Source: a virus
Length of the DNA stretch: 30,680 bases
Virus record (IMG/VR): IMGVR_UViG_3300017769_000077
Location: 1 to 30,680 of that record
Strand: one strand, 5' to 3'
Shown: piece after piece, positions 19,343-28,001 of the stretch
How positions within the stretch are numbered: the stretch's first letter is position 1
Layout: the number at the start of each line of letters is the position of its first letter
Made by a program: the position numbers and the translations under genes
Notes under the pieces: model-generated
What the model saw: only the letters and a program-made list of their open reading frames with translations
Told to the model about the DNA's origin: nothing
The model's database searches: none

Positions 19343-21358
19343 ATGAAATTAACCAAAAAAAAAGAACAAGAACTAAAAGGCACTATTACACGCGAAATAA
19401 CTGATGCTTTAGGCTATCAAAACGGTAAACTGGTTCAAGAACGTTCCCTAGCCTTAGATTATTACAATTCAGAGCCATTTGGTAATGAAGTAGAAGGCAG
19501 ATCACAAGTTATAAGTAGTGATGTACTAGAAGCCGTAGAAAGTGTGCTTCCAAGTTTATTACGTATCTTTACCGCAGGAGACGATATTGTAAAATTCGAG
19601 CCTGTAGGTCCTGAAGATGAAGAAGCATCTAAGCAAGCCACGGAATATATTAATCATATAATATTTAAAGAAAATGACGGCTGGAAAGTATTTTATACGT
19701 GGTTCAAAGATGCATTAATTCAAAAAAACGGGTTTATAAAGCATTATTATAAATACGAGGATGAATTCCTCAAAGAGTCTTATAAAGGCCTTACAGAGAT
19801 AGAATATCAGGCTTTATTAATAGATGATGCTGTTGAAGTAGTTAACGTTGAAGAAGTCATTGAAGATAAAATGGTGATGACAGAGCAAGGTGAAATGGCA
19901 GACACCCAAACTGTATTTAACGTTGATGTTCGACGTAAATCATCATCAGGTAAAATTTGCATTGAAAACGTTCCTCCCGAAGAAATGCTTGTTTCTAAAC
20001 GTACCAAAACTTTAGCTGATGCACCTTACATTGCACACCGATTAAAAAAAACGGTTAGTGATTTAATAGGTGAAGGGTACGATAGAAAAAAAATAGAAGA
20101 TATACCAAACTACGCAAACTCAACATGGAATGAGGAGTCGCTAAGTCGTAACTTATTTAATGAAGAAAGTTACATGGACGAAAGCGCTGACCCTTCTATG
20201 CGCGAAGTTTTATATTATGAAAATTACATAAGAACAGATATTGATAATGATGGTGTAGCAGAATTATTAAAAGTTTGTACGGTAGGAGATACAAACGAAA
20301 TTTTACATGTAGAAGAAATATCATATATTCCTTTTTCTACTATTACACCGATTATTAATCCGCATCGTTTATTTGGAATGAGTGTTGCAGACCTCGTTAT
20401 GGACATCCAGCAAATAAAAAGTGTACTTCTACGTCAGTGTCTTGACAACGCGTTCCTTATGAACAACTCACGCGTATTGGCTGTTGACTCTCAAGTAAAT
20501 CTTGATGACTTACTACAATCGCGCGCAGGCAACATTGTAAGAGTTAAATCACCTAATGCTGTTGTTCCATTACAAGCACAAAACTTTATGCAAGAAGGTT
20601 TGGCAATGATGGAGAAAGTTGATCAAATAAAAGAACAACGTTCAGGCATTAGTAGGATGCAACAAGGCTTGGACCCTAACACTATACAAAAATCACATAC
20701 AACAGCAACAGGTGTTAAAGAAGCAATGGCATCGGCTGGTCAACGTATTGAAACAATTGCTAGAGTGTTTGCCGAAACAGGTATTAAAGATTTAATGAAT
20801 TGTTTGTTAAAATTAACAACACAATATCAAGACTATAAAAAAATAATAAAAATTAGAAACAATTACGTTCCAATAGACCCAAGAGAGTGGAAAAATAAAT
20901 TTAATTTAACAATAAACGTGGGGTTAGGAACAGGAAGCCATGAGCAACGGCTTCAAATATTAGGTCAAATTTTAGGCATCCAAGAAAAAATAATGATGTC
21001 AGGTAGTAAATTAGCAAATGAACAAAACATCTACAATACGCTAGAGCGCATGGTTCATAATGCTGGGTTTAAATCCCCGCAGGAATTTTTTACAAATCCC
21101 GAAACACTTCCTCCTGAACAGCCTAAAGACCCAATGCAAGAAAACCCGTTGCTTATTGCTACACAACAACAAATACAAGCTGACCGAGAAAAGAACATTG
21201 CTGAATTGCAATTGAAAAAAGAAAAGATGGAAGCTGAACTTGAATTAAAAAAACAAGAACAAGTAGCCGAGTTAGAATTAAAAAAACAAGAAATGCTAGC
21301 AGAGTTACAAATGGAAAGAGAAAAGATGAATAGAAAAGCACAGATGGGAACTTTATAA
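19343..21358 (+). CDS. Portal protein
   Basis: 671 residues. The N-terminal part (ITREITDALGYQNGKLVQER, EGRSQVISSDVLEAVESVLP, SLLRIFTAGDDIVKFEPV) is the classic start of P22/SU10-type podovirus portals; GLDPNTIQKSHTTATGVKEA is the usual stem/wing marker. Residues 600-671 are a Lys/Glu/Gln coiled coil (barrel-like end). Twelve copies form the DNA entry ring that docks TerL. No clear ribosome site precedes the ATG, which sits just after the HTH operator. Confidence 0.9.
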   Translation: MKLTKKKEQELKGTITREITDALGYQNGKLVQERSLALDYYNSEPFGNEVEGRSQVISSDVLEAVESVLPSLLRIFTAGDDIVKFEPVGPEDEEASKQATEYINHIIFKENDGWKVFYTWFKDALIQKNGFIKHYYKYEDEFLKESYKGLTEIEYQALLIDDAVEVVNVEEVIEDKMVMTEQGEMADTQTVFNVDVRRKSSSGKICIENVPPEEMLVSKRTKTLADAPYIAHRLKKTVSDLIGEGYDRKKIEDIPNYANSTWNEESLSRNLFNEESYMDESADPSMREVLYYENYIRTDIDNDGVAELLKVCTVGDTNEILHVEEISYIPFSTITPIINPHRLFGMSVADLVMDIQQIKSVLLRQCLDNAFLMNNSRVLAVDSQVNLDDLLQSRAGNIVRVKSPNAVVPLQAQNFMQEGLAMMEKVDQIKEQRSGISRMQQGLDPNTIQKSHTTATGVKEAMASAGQRIETIARVFAETGIKDLMNCLLKLTTQYQDYKKIIKIRNNYVPIDPREWKNKFNLTINVGLGTGSHEQRLQILGQILGIQEKIMMSGSKLANEQNIYNTLERMVHNAGFKSPQEFFTNPETLPPEQPKDPMQENPLLIATQQQIQADREKNIAELQLKKEKMEAELELKKQEQVAELELKKQEMLAELQMEREKMNRKAQMGTL

Positions 21359-22308
21359 TGGTACAGTTTACACCTTTTGGCGAGTCATCTTTATTTTCTA
21401 CTATTGCTAGTGGAAGTGGTACACCATTAGGTGCAGTCCCTATGGATTTTGCAACAGCAACTCCTTTTAAATTTGATACAGACCCAATGAAACCTGAACC
21501 AGATACACCTGAAAGTGATTTTGATATGGGAGTATTTTGTTCGATGCCAGCTAATGCCAATCATCCAATGTGTGTTAATGAAAATAATACTTCTGATGAT
21601 GAAGAAAGAAGAATTAAAATAGAAGGTACAGACAGATATACTACAATGGATAATTTTATACCTACTGATGAAGAAGTAGCAAATATGACTAACAAAGAAT
21701 ATTTAGCAAACTTACAACAAAGAGGATGGTTAAAAAATTCTATGTTAGGTGTTTTGCCAAGTAAAGGTTCAACATACGATTTAAAATCTGGTCAAATAAT
21801 GAACCCTTATTTCACTTTAGCATTTGGTAAAGGACAAGAAGCTAGACGACAAAAATTAATACAAGAATTACAAAATAGAGGTTTACTTGATGCTATGCAA
21901 ACAGGTGGCGATATTAAAATTAATTTAAACAATGCAAATAGAGGTAGGTCTAAATCAGGTTTATTAATGATAGATGAAATAGCAAAATTTGGAGTTAAAA
22001 ATCCTGAATTTGATCAAAGATTGTATGATGATAATAATACTGAAAAAAGAGTTAAGCGTTACAAAGATACTAAGGGTACGGAACCAGATACAGTAATAAC
22101 TACAGACTCAGTAACTAAATACAAAAAAGAATACGATAAATTAAAGAAAAAACTTAAAAATAAAGAATTAAATCTTGGTCAATTTGCAAATCAATACAGA
22201 AAAGATACTGGATATTTTTCACCAGCACAAGTAAGTAAAAGAGAAGATTCATACGCACAACCGCAAGGTAAAAAAGGCACTTACTCTTACAGGGCAAAAG
22301 GTAGATGA
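21358..22308 (+). CDS. Unknown structural-region protein
   Basis: 316 residues. Its ATG abuts the portal stop (TAATG). The N terminus is Ser/Thr/Pro/Asp-rich and disordered, followed by a KEYLANLQQRGWLKNSMLGV motif and a basic helical part (KKEYDKLKKKLKNKELNLGQ) that ends in a Gly/Lys/Arg tail. Sitting between portal and scaffold genes it may be a minor head or ejected protein. No family recognised. Confidence 0.7.
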   Translation: MVQFTPFGESSLFSTIASGSGTPLGAVPMDFATATPFKFDTDPMKPEPDTPESDFDMGVFCSMPANANHPMCVNENNTSDDEERRIKIEGTDRYTTMDNFIPTDEEVANMTNKEYLANLQQRGWLKNSMLGVLPSKGSTYDLKSGQIMNPYFTLAFGKGQEARRQKLIQELQNRGLLDAMQTGGDIKINLNNANRGRSKSGLLMIDEIAKFGVKNPEFDQRLYDDNNTEKRVKRYKDTKGTEPDTVITTDSVTKYKKEYDKLKKKLKNKELNLGQFANQYRKDTGYFSPAQVSKREDSYAQPQGKKGTYSYRAKGR

Positions 22309-22538
22309 CCCCAGAACAAGAAATACAACGATCTAATGACGCTAAAGCAATTATAGAAAATCCGCTTTATCAAGAGTCTTATAAAGAATTACGAAAAGAG
22401 TTAATTAATGAATTATTAGATACTCCCCTTCGTGATACGGAAGCAAGAGAAAAAATTTACATGATGGTAAAAATGCTTGACTCCGTACAAACCCGAATAC
22501 AATCCATTATGGAAACGGGAACAATACTTAAAGAATAG
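22305..22538 (+). CDS. Small head-module protein, unknown
   Basis: 77 residues overlapping the previous gene by 4 bases. Entirely helical (IQRSNDAKAIIENPLYQESY, LINELLDTPLRDTEAREKIY, MMVKMLDSVQTRIQSIMETG). The layout of a short N-P-[LM]-[FY] motif followed by a helical hairpin is common for small proteins next to the scaffold in marine podoviruses. It might help capsid assembly. Function unknown. Confidence 0.7.
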   Translation: MTPEQEIQRSNDAKAIIENPLYQESYKELRKELINELLDTPLRDTEAREKIYMMVKMLDSVQTRIQSIMETGTILKE

Positions 22539-22545
22539 GTAAAAT

Positions 22546-23544
22546 ATGGCTGACAATCCTACACAGGAAACAGCGGTTACTGACGACGCTACGGTTCAAG
22601 AACCAGTAGCAAAAACAAACTTATTAGGTGAATTCGAGAACTTTATAACCGCAGAGAACGAAGCACCAACACAATCGGCTGAACAGGACGCGAAAGCACA
22701 ACCAGACGCAACCGAAAGTGAACCAACTCCCGACGATTTGGAATTAGAGGAAATTGACGACAACTCCCCAGCAGAAGCTAATGAGGAACTTTATTCAGTC
22801 AAAGTAAATGGCTTAGAAGAAAAAGTTAACCTTAACGAACTTCTTGCAGGATATAGTAGGCAAAAAGATTACTCGACTAAAACAAATCAGTTAGCAGAAG
22901 AACGCAGAGGTTTAGAAACCGAACGAACTAAAACGCAAGCTGAAATGGAAGCGGTCAAAAAAGAACGCGATGACTACGCAGTAAAACTAAAATCTTTTAT
23001 TAAACAAGACACAGAAGAAAAGATTGATTGGGACCAATTGTATAGAGACGACCCGATTGAATACGTTCGACAAAAAGCTGAGTCTGATAAAAAGAAAGAA
23101 GTACGTCAACAAGCGGAAGCAGAACTAAAGAAAATAGAAGCAAAACAAAAAGCAGAGACAGAAGATAAATACAAACAGTATGTTACTTCCCAGTCCGCTT
23201 TGTTACAGGAAAAAGTACCTGAGTATGCTGACCCCGTAAAAGGTGATAAGCTAAAATTAGGTGTAAAGAATTATTTAAATGATATTGGATTTAGTGATCA
23301 AGAATTGAGCATGTTAACCGATCATCGTACCGTCATGGTAGCGATAGAAGGTATGAAATATAATCAATTAAAGAAAGCTAAGTTAGATGGAAAAAAAGTA
23401 AACAAGGTTCCTAAAGTTTCTAAAGCTGGTGTTCCTACTTCTAAAGAAGATGTTAATTACGAAACTCGTCGCACAAGTTTTAAACGTGCTAAATCTGGCA
23501 AGTCAGAGGACATGTTAGATGCGTTTATGAACGTAATCAACTAA
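22546..23544 (+). CDS. Capsid scaffolding protein
   Basis: 332 residues. N-terminal 90 residues are acidic and disordered (EAPTQSAEQDAKAQPDATES), followed by LYSVKVNGLEEKVNLNELLA with GYSRQKDYSTKTNQLAEER, a motif typical of phage scaffold proteins. Residues 120-215 are a long coiled coil, and the C terminus is basic (RRTSFKRAKSGKSEDMLDAF), which is the expected capsid-binding end. Direct position before the major capsid gene agrees. Confidence 0.88.
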   Translation: MADNPTQETAVTDDATVQEPVAKTNLLGEFENFITAENEAPTQSAEQDAKAQPDATESEPTPDDLELEEIDDNSPAEANEELYSVKVNGLEEKVNLNELLAGYSRQKDYSTKTNQLAEERRGLETERTKTQAEMEAVKKERDDYAVKLKSFIKQDTEEKIDWDQLYRDDPIEYVRQKAESDKKKEVRQQAEAELKKIEAKQKAETEDKYKQYVTSQSALLQEKVPEYADPVKGDKLKLGVKNYLNDIGFSDQELSMLTDHRTVMVAIEGMKYNQLKKAKLDGKKVNKVPKVSKAGVPTSKEDVNYETRRTSFKRAKSGKSEDMLDAFMNVIN

Positions 23545-23562
23545 CTATATAGGAGAAAATAT

Positions 23563-24528
23563 ATGGCACAGCCAACAAATACTTTTGACTCTTATGACAG
23601 TGTAGGAAATAGAGAAGATTTATCAAATCTTATTTCTATGGTAGCGGTAACTGAAACACCGTTCCTATCTTCGTTAAAGACTCAGAATATTAATTCCACA
23701 TACCATGAATGGCAGACACTAGCTTTAAGTAGTGTTGCTGATAACAAAGTAATAGAGGGTGACGAAGCAACTCTAGACGCTTCTCTAACTACCGCTAGAG
23801 TAGGTAACTACACGCAGATTTCTGATAAAACTGTTGTAGTATCAAACACTTTAGATGCGGTTAACAGAGCAGGGAGGAAGAAGGAGAAAGCCTTCCAAAT
23901 GTTACATAAAAGCAAAGAGTTGAAAAAAGACATGGAACACGCAATGATAGGTCTAAACAATGGCCAAGTTGCTGGTAACGGTTCAACAGCAAGAGAATTA
24001 GCTTCTTGTCAAAGTTGGATAGCTACTAACGATGTCTTTAATTCATCTGGTTCACCAAATGGTGCTTCACCAACTGGTAATGGAACTAATGCAAGAACTG
24101 ACTCAGGTACAGCACAAGCATTTACAGAAGCAATGTTTACAAGTGCTTTAGACTTAATTTTTGAGTCTGGTGGTAATCCTGACACTGTTCATGTTGGAAG
24201 TTTTAACAAAAGAAAAATGAACGCTTTTAATGGTAGAGCAGACGCTACTAGAAGTGTTGTCGATAACAACGGTACTATCAATGATTACTTTGATGTTTAC
24301 CGAGGTGACTACGGCACATTAAAAGTTATTCCAAACAGATTAGTAAGATCAAAAGATTGTCTAATCCTAGAGTCTGATAAATGGGCGATTGGTTATTTAA
24401 GACCATTCACTACACAAGATTTATCAGTAACAGGTGACTCTCAAAAATCACAACTAATCGTTGAGTACACACTTGTTAGTGAAAATGAAAAAGCTAGTGG
24501 TGGTGTATTTGATTTAACTACTTCGTAA
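23563..24528 (+). CDS. Major capsid protein, SU10/DUF5309-like
   Basis: 321 residues with AGGAG eight bases before ATG. The sequence LISMVAVTETPFLSSLKTQN, VIEGDEATLDASLTTARVGN, YTQISDKTVVVSNTLDAVNR and the C-terminal VEYTLVSENEKASGGVFDL match the SU10-type (DUF5309) major capsid family, an HK97-fold coat protein. Many copies build the head. The gene is followed at once by a strong terminator (24542-24565), so it may be expressed more than its neighbours downstream. Confidence 0.92.
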   Translation: MAQPTNTFDSYDSVGNREDLSNLISMVAVTETPFLSSLKTQNINSTYHEWQTLALSSVADNKVIEGDEATLDASLTTARVGNYTQISDKTVVVSNTLDAVNRAGRKKEKAFQMLHKSKELKKDMEHAMIGLNNGQVAGNGSTARELASCQSWIATNDVFNSSGSPNGASPTGNGTNARTDSGTAQAFTEAMFTSALDLIFESGGNPDTVHVGSFNKRKMNAFNGRADATRSVVDNNGTINDYFDVYRGDYGTLKVIPNRLVRSKDCLILESDKWAIGYLRPFTTQDLSVTGDSQKSQLIVEYTLVSENEKASGGVFDLTTS

Positions 24529-24541
24529 ATTTTAATTAAGG

Positions 24542-24565
24542 GGAGGGGATTATTCCCCTCCTTTT
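24542..24565 (+). terminator. Strong intrinsic terminator after the capsid gene
   Basis: GGAGGGGA-TTAT-TCCCCTCC is a perfect 8-bp GC-rich stem followed by TTTTATTT. It lies 14 bases after the capsid stop. On the minus strand it also ends cassette D. Its core GGGGATTATTCCCC recurs at 24985-24998. Confidence 0.85.
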
Positions 24566-24567
24566 AT

Positions 24568-24960
24568 TTATATGTGATTAACTTCCCAACAAGCATCACC
24601 ATTAATAGTTTCTGCAAGAAATTTATGTTGGTTTAAAACTCTATTAAGTGGGTCACTTATCCAGTGATGATGTTCGTTATCCCAAAGAAAACCACCCATA
24701 CCTTGGGATTGTAAATAAAAAGAAGCATCGTCACCTGATTTATTGTTTGGGTGACAAACAAAAAATGTTTTTGTTTCTGTATTATTAAAAATTTCAGAAA
24801 TAACTTCACCTTTAATATAAAAAGAAATATTAACATCGTGTTGTCCGTCACCATCATATTTTTCAACACGAACATTTGAAACTTTATCATTAAAAGTATT
24901 GTTTTTAAATTGATCTTTAACAAACTTAATTAATATTTTTTGTAATTTTGATTTAGTCAT
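24568..24960 (-). CDS. Cassette D gene 2, unknown protein
   Basis: 130 residues; AAAAAGGAT precedes ATG. The first part is a basic helix (KSKLQKILIKFVKDQFKNNT), then beta strands (NVRVEKYDGDGQHDVNISFY, KTFFVCHPNNKSGDDASFYL) and a His/Trp-rich segment (FLWDNEHHHWISDP) that might bind metal. Another frame on the same strand is only a shadow. No family recognised. It lies downstream of a 55-residue gene, with its own ribosome site. Confidence 0.68.
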   Translation of the reverse strand: MTKSKLQKILIKFVKDQFKNNTFNDKVSNVRVEKYDGDGQHDVNISFYIKGEVISEIFNNTETKTFFVCHPNNKSGDDASFYLQSQGMGGFLWDNEHHHWISDPLNRVLNQHKFLAETINGDACWEVNHI

Positions 24961-24984
24961 TGTTTTATCCTTTTTGTTTTAAAC

Positions 24985-24998
24985 GGGGATTATTCCCC
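24985..24998. repeat. Second copy of the GGGGATTATTCCCC hairpin
   Basis: The same 14 bases occur at 24545-24558. Here the hairpin covers the stop codon of the 55-residue gene and lies before the ribosome site of the next one. It could attenuate expression between the two, or be a trace of how the cassette was built. Confidence 0.65.
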
Positions 24999-25157
24999 AC
25001 CTTTGAATTGATTAAATAAATCTTCTTGCATTTTTTTTTGTTTCTTCCATTCATCAAAAGAAATTGTTTCAAGGCCATTAGCTTTTCTTGAATACATTTC
25101 TTCATCGTAGTTATCTTGTTCAGTTTGACCAACCCAAACATTATTTACATAAGCCAT
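24990..25157 (-). CDS. Cassette D gene 1, 55-aa protein
   Basis: 55 residues (MAYVNNVWVGQTEQDNYDEE start), with AAAAGGAG five bases before ATG; a good ribosome site and a promoter directly upstream make it a firm gene despite its size. It contains a short acidic middle and a helical end (FDEWKKQKKMQEDLFNQFKG). It is the first gene of cassette D, so it is made whenever the operator is free. Function unknown. Confidence 0.7.
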   Translation of the reverse strand: MAYVNNVWVGQTEQDNYDEEMYSRKANGLETISFDEWKKQKKMQEDLFNQFKGGE

Positions 25158-25176
25158 AATTACTCCTTTTGTTTAT

Positions 25177-25212
25177 AACGATGTTATACCCTATAACAAT
25201 GTTATATGTCAA
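25177..25212 (-). promoter_or_regulatory. Cassette D promoter with composite operator inside the spacer
   Basis: On the minus strand TTGACA (25207-25212), 18-base spacer, TATAAC (25183-25188). Tandem palindromes TATAACATTGTTATA and TATAACATCGTTATA fill the spacer and -10. Only the central triplet (GGG against CAC) and a few bases differ from cassette B, though the genes behind are unrelated. Confidence 0.78.
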
Positions 25213-25247
25213 ATAAATAATTAATAACCCTAAAAAACCTAGGAAAT

Positions 25248-25571
25248 ATGCCAAATTTTACTAAATTTAACCAAGCCTTTAATCCAGCCGATGTGCAGGA
25301 ATTCTTTCATTATGACGAAGCGGAAGATAAGTCTATTATTTATAAAACGCAAAATGTGGAACCTATTTTAAATATGAACAAAATAGAAATGAACCACATT
25401 GATCAAAGCGGTGATATAATGAAACATGTTGCTTGTATTCCTCGCATAGTAATTGATCAATGGCGTAAAGAAGGAATTAATTTTTTTGATAAAAACGATT
25501 GGCCAAAAATAAAACAAAAATTAAACAGTAACGAATTTATGTATTTTAGAACACATCACGGAGAAATTTAA
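25248..25571 (+). CDS. Late small protein, unknown
   Basis: 107 residues; TAGGAAAT precedes ATG. It begins the plus-strand run after cassette D, ending one base into the adaptor gene. The sequence (FNQAFNPADVQEFFHYDEAE, KHVACIPRIVIDQWRKEGIN, FFDKNDWPKIKQKLNSNEFM) has an alpha/beta character and a repeated W/F-D-K-N/W-P motif; comparable proteins occur between capsid and adaptor genes of marine podoviruses. Function unknown, perhaps capsid decoration or head completion. Confidence 0.75.
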   Translation: MPNFTKFNQAFNPADVQEFFHYDEAEDKSIIYKTQNVEPILNMNKIEMNHIDQSGDIMKHVACIPRIVIDQWRKEGINFFDKNDWPKIKQKLNSNEFMYFRTHHGEI

Positions 25572-26194
25572 TGGCATTAGATACATTTGCAAATTTAAAA
25601 ACATCAATAGCAAATTATTTAAACCGCGATGATCTAACATCTTACATACCTGATTTTATTGCATTAGCAGAAGCAAGACACGGTAGAGATTTACGTTTAC
25701 GTATTATGGAAAATGTAGCAACAGCAACCGCAACAGGTGGTCAAAACTATATTGATTTACCAACTAACTTTTTAGAGTTTAGATATGTTGCGTTAAACAC
25801 ATCACCAAAAATAGTTTTACGGTATATGTCACCTTTTGAATTAACAAAAAATTATGGTGGTGTTACAAGTGGAGAACCTATCTACCAAACAATTATAGGT
25901 GAAAAATTATACTTTGGTCCTACTCCTGATAGTTCATATTCTATTGAGTGGGCCTATTATTCTAAACCAACAGCGTTAAGTGATGACAATACAACTAATG
26001 CTATTTTAACTAACCATCCTGATTTATATTTATATGCATCGTTATTAGAAAGTGCACCTTTTTTAATGCAAGATGAACGATTAGGTGTTTGGGCAGAATT
26101 GTATAGGGAAGCTGTAAGAGTAGCGAATACATCTGATGAGTCTGGGCGACATTCTTCGGGCCCGTTACAAATGACAGCTAAGAGTGTAGGATGA
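25571..26194 (+). CDS. Head-tail adaptor protein (SU10 adaptor-like)
   Basis: 207 residues; the ATG overlaps the previous stop by one base. LDTFANLKTSIANYLNRDDL, YIPDFIALAEARHGRDLRLR and NYIDLPTNFLEFRYVALNTS are typical of the adaptor family of SU10-like and related podoviruses that extends the portal. Then YMSPFELTKNYGG and LYFGPTPDSSYSIEWAYYSK with LTNHPDLYLYASLLESAPFL complete the expected pattern. It links portal to nozzle. Confidence 0.88.
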   Translation: MALDTFANLKTSIANYLNRDDLTSYIPDFIALAEARHGRDLRLRIMENVATATATGGQNYIDLPTNFLEFRYVALNTSPKIVLRYMSPFELTKNYGGVTSGEPIYQTIIGEKLYFGPTPDSSYSIEWAYYSKPTALSDDNTTNAILTNHPDLYLYASLLESAPFLMQDERLGVWAELYREAVRVANTSDESGRHSSGPLQMTAKSVG

Positions 26195-27675
26195 TTGAGT
26201 TCGGTCAGTTAATGTCTGACATGCCTTCTTTTCAAAATAGAGGAAGCATGAAAGTGGACAATGTTATTCCTTTAGCAAAAGGGTATAAATCTTTTCCATC
26301 ATTTACAGAATTAACAACAACAGCTTTGACAGGACCAGCCGTAGGATTACATACGCAACTAAGTGCATCAGGCACAACGAACTATTGCGGTGATGCAACA
26401 AAATTGTATCAAATGAATTCTAGTATCGTCTTTGTCGATAAATCCAAGGGGGGTGGCTATAATAATTCAACTACAGAAAATGCTCGTGACTTTTGGTCCT
26501 TTTGCCAATTTGGTAACAGAGTTATTGCTACTAACTTTGCTGATAATATTCAGTCTTTTGTAGAAGGAACATCAACAGCTTTTGCCGATTTAGTTTCACT
26601 AAAAGCTAAATATGTTGCTGTTATAAGAGACTTTGTTTTTGCTGGATACACAAATGAAAGTGGCACCACATACTCAAACCGCGTAAAATGGTCAGGGATA
26701 AATGATCCTACCACGTTTACCCCATCACAGACTACGCTTTCTGACTCCCAAGATTTACCAGACTCAGGTAATATACAAGGCATAGTAGGAGGTGAAAGTT
26801 TTGGTGTTATCTTTACAGATAAAGCAATTTTTAGAGCAGACTTTATTGGTGCACCTTTAGTATTTCAATTTTCTAAAGTAGCAGATAATATCGGGGCCTT
26901 TGCACCTAAGTCAATCGCAAGTGTAGGTAGTGATGTATTCTTTTTATCACAAGATGGATTTTATAAAATTACTAACGGTTCAAAAATTACACCCATATCT
27001 AAAGGTAAAATTGATGAATTTTTTTTTACGGACTTATCGTCAAACTTTGACGGAATATGTTCGGCTATTGATACTAACAACAGCTTATATGTTGTTTCTT
27101 ATCGTGGTTCTGGTGCTACTGGTTCTAGTACAATTAATAATAAAATGGTGGTTTATAATTATGCAACTGACTCATGGTCCACATGTTCAGGGCAAGATTT
27201 AGACTTTATAGGTACAGCTTCCCAAGAAGCATTTACAACATTAGAAAGTTTAGATGTATTAGGGTCATTAGATGATTTACCTAGACCGCTTGACTCATAT
27301 TATTATCAAGAAGGTGTTCTTGGTTTAGCAGGATTTTCGAGCGCTAAAAAGTTTGGTAAATTTATGGGTGGGTCAATGACCGCTACCGTTGATACAACAG
27401 AGTTTGAAGGTGCTGAAGGTAAAAGATCAACGTTAATTAACGCACGTCCAATTGTAGACGCGAACGGAGAAAACACGACAATAACAGTTACACCAATCTC
27501 TCGTTCCTCCCAAGCAGACACATTAACTACAGGAAGTGCCGTAACCGTAAAAGCATCAGGTGATTGTCCTTTACGTACTAATTCAAGGTATCACCGATTA
27601 AGAGTTATCGTAAATGGAAACTTTACGAATATGCAGGGTGTTGATGTCGAAGCAAGACCCGAAGGAAAACGATAA
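26191..27675 (+). CDS. Tail nozzle / stabilisation protein
   Basis: 494 residues; starts over the adaptor stop (ATGA). The repeated units (RDFVFAGYTN, RVKWSGINDPTTFTPSQTTL, VGGESFGVIFTDKAIFRADF, FFLSQDGFYKITNGSKITPI) form a beta-propeller-like region seen in podovirus nozzle and P22 gp10-type plug proteins. The C-terminal third has a beta-sandwich look (TTITVTPISRSSQADTLTTG). It should extend the short tail. Length and position directly after the adaptor support this. Confidence 0.82.
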   Translation: MIEFGQLMSDMPSFQNRGSMKVDNVIPLAKGYKSFPSFTELTTTALTGPAVGLHTQLSASGTTNYCGDATKLYQMNSSIVFVDKSKGGGYNNSTTENARDFWSFCQFGNRVIATNFADNIQSFVEGTSTAFADLVSLKAKYVAVIRDFVFAGYTNESGTTYSNRVKWSGINDPTTFTPSQTTLSDSQDLPDSGNIQGIVGGESFGVIFTDKAIFRADFIGAPLVFQFSKVADNIGAFAPKSIASVGSDVFFLSQDGFYKITNGSKITPISKGKIDEFFFTDLSSNFDGICSAIDTNNSLYVVSYRGSGATGSSTINNKMVVYNYATDSWSTCSGQDLDFIGTASQEAFTTLESLDVLGSLDDLPRPLDSYYYQEGVLGLAGFSSAKKFGKFMGGSMTATVDTTEFEGAEGKRSTLINARPIVDANGENTTITVTPISRSSQADTLTTGSAVTVKASGDCPLRTNSRYHRLRVIVNGNFTNMQGVDVEARPEGKR

Positions 27676-28001
27676 TGGCTGGCCAGTTTCAAGCTGTTCC
27701 GTTATCTAATCCAGTAGCAGAAGATCATCGACGACAAATAGCCATTGTTACAAACAACTCCTTAGATGGAAAATTAAACAGTACAGGTTCAATAACCTTA
27801 ACAGCGTCAACAACGACAACAACGTTAAATGATAAACGTTTAGGTGGTGATAGTGTTATTGTATTTATGCCAACAACGTCAAACGCGTCGGCAGGAATAA
27901 CCAGCTTGTATGTGTCCGCGCAAGGAAAACAAACCGCAACTTTAACGCATGCAAACAATGGTCAAACAGATAGAACGTACAAATACATCATCATCGGATA
28001 G
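27675..28001 (+). CDS. Small beta-rich virion protein
   Basis: 108 residues; TAATG overlap with the nozzle gene. Thr/Ser/Ala-rich beta composition (SITLTASTTTTTLNDKRLGG, NASAGITSLYVSAQGKQTAT and THANNGQTDRTYKYIIIG). Proteins with this pattern (LTLTANATTTTVNDARVGP-like) follow nozzle genes in many podoviruses and are thought to be virion or tail-associated. No cysteines or metal site. The role is inference. Confidence 0.75.
   Translation: MAGQFQAVPLSNPVAEDHRRQIAIVTNNSLDGKLNSTGSITLTASTTTTTLNDKRLGGDSVIVFMPTTSNASAGITSLYVSAQGKQTATLTHANNGQTDRTYKYIIIG

Noticed and set aside
24657-24923. 88-aa second frame inside cassette D gene 2
   Set aside because: Out-of-frame shadow of the gene at 24568-24960; composition is Leu/Phe/Lys noise with no start signal.
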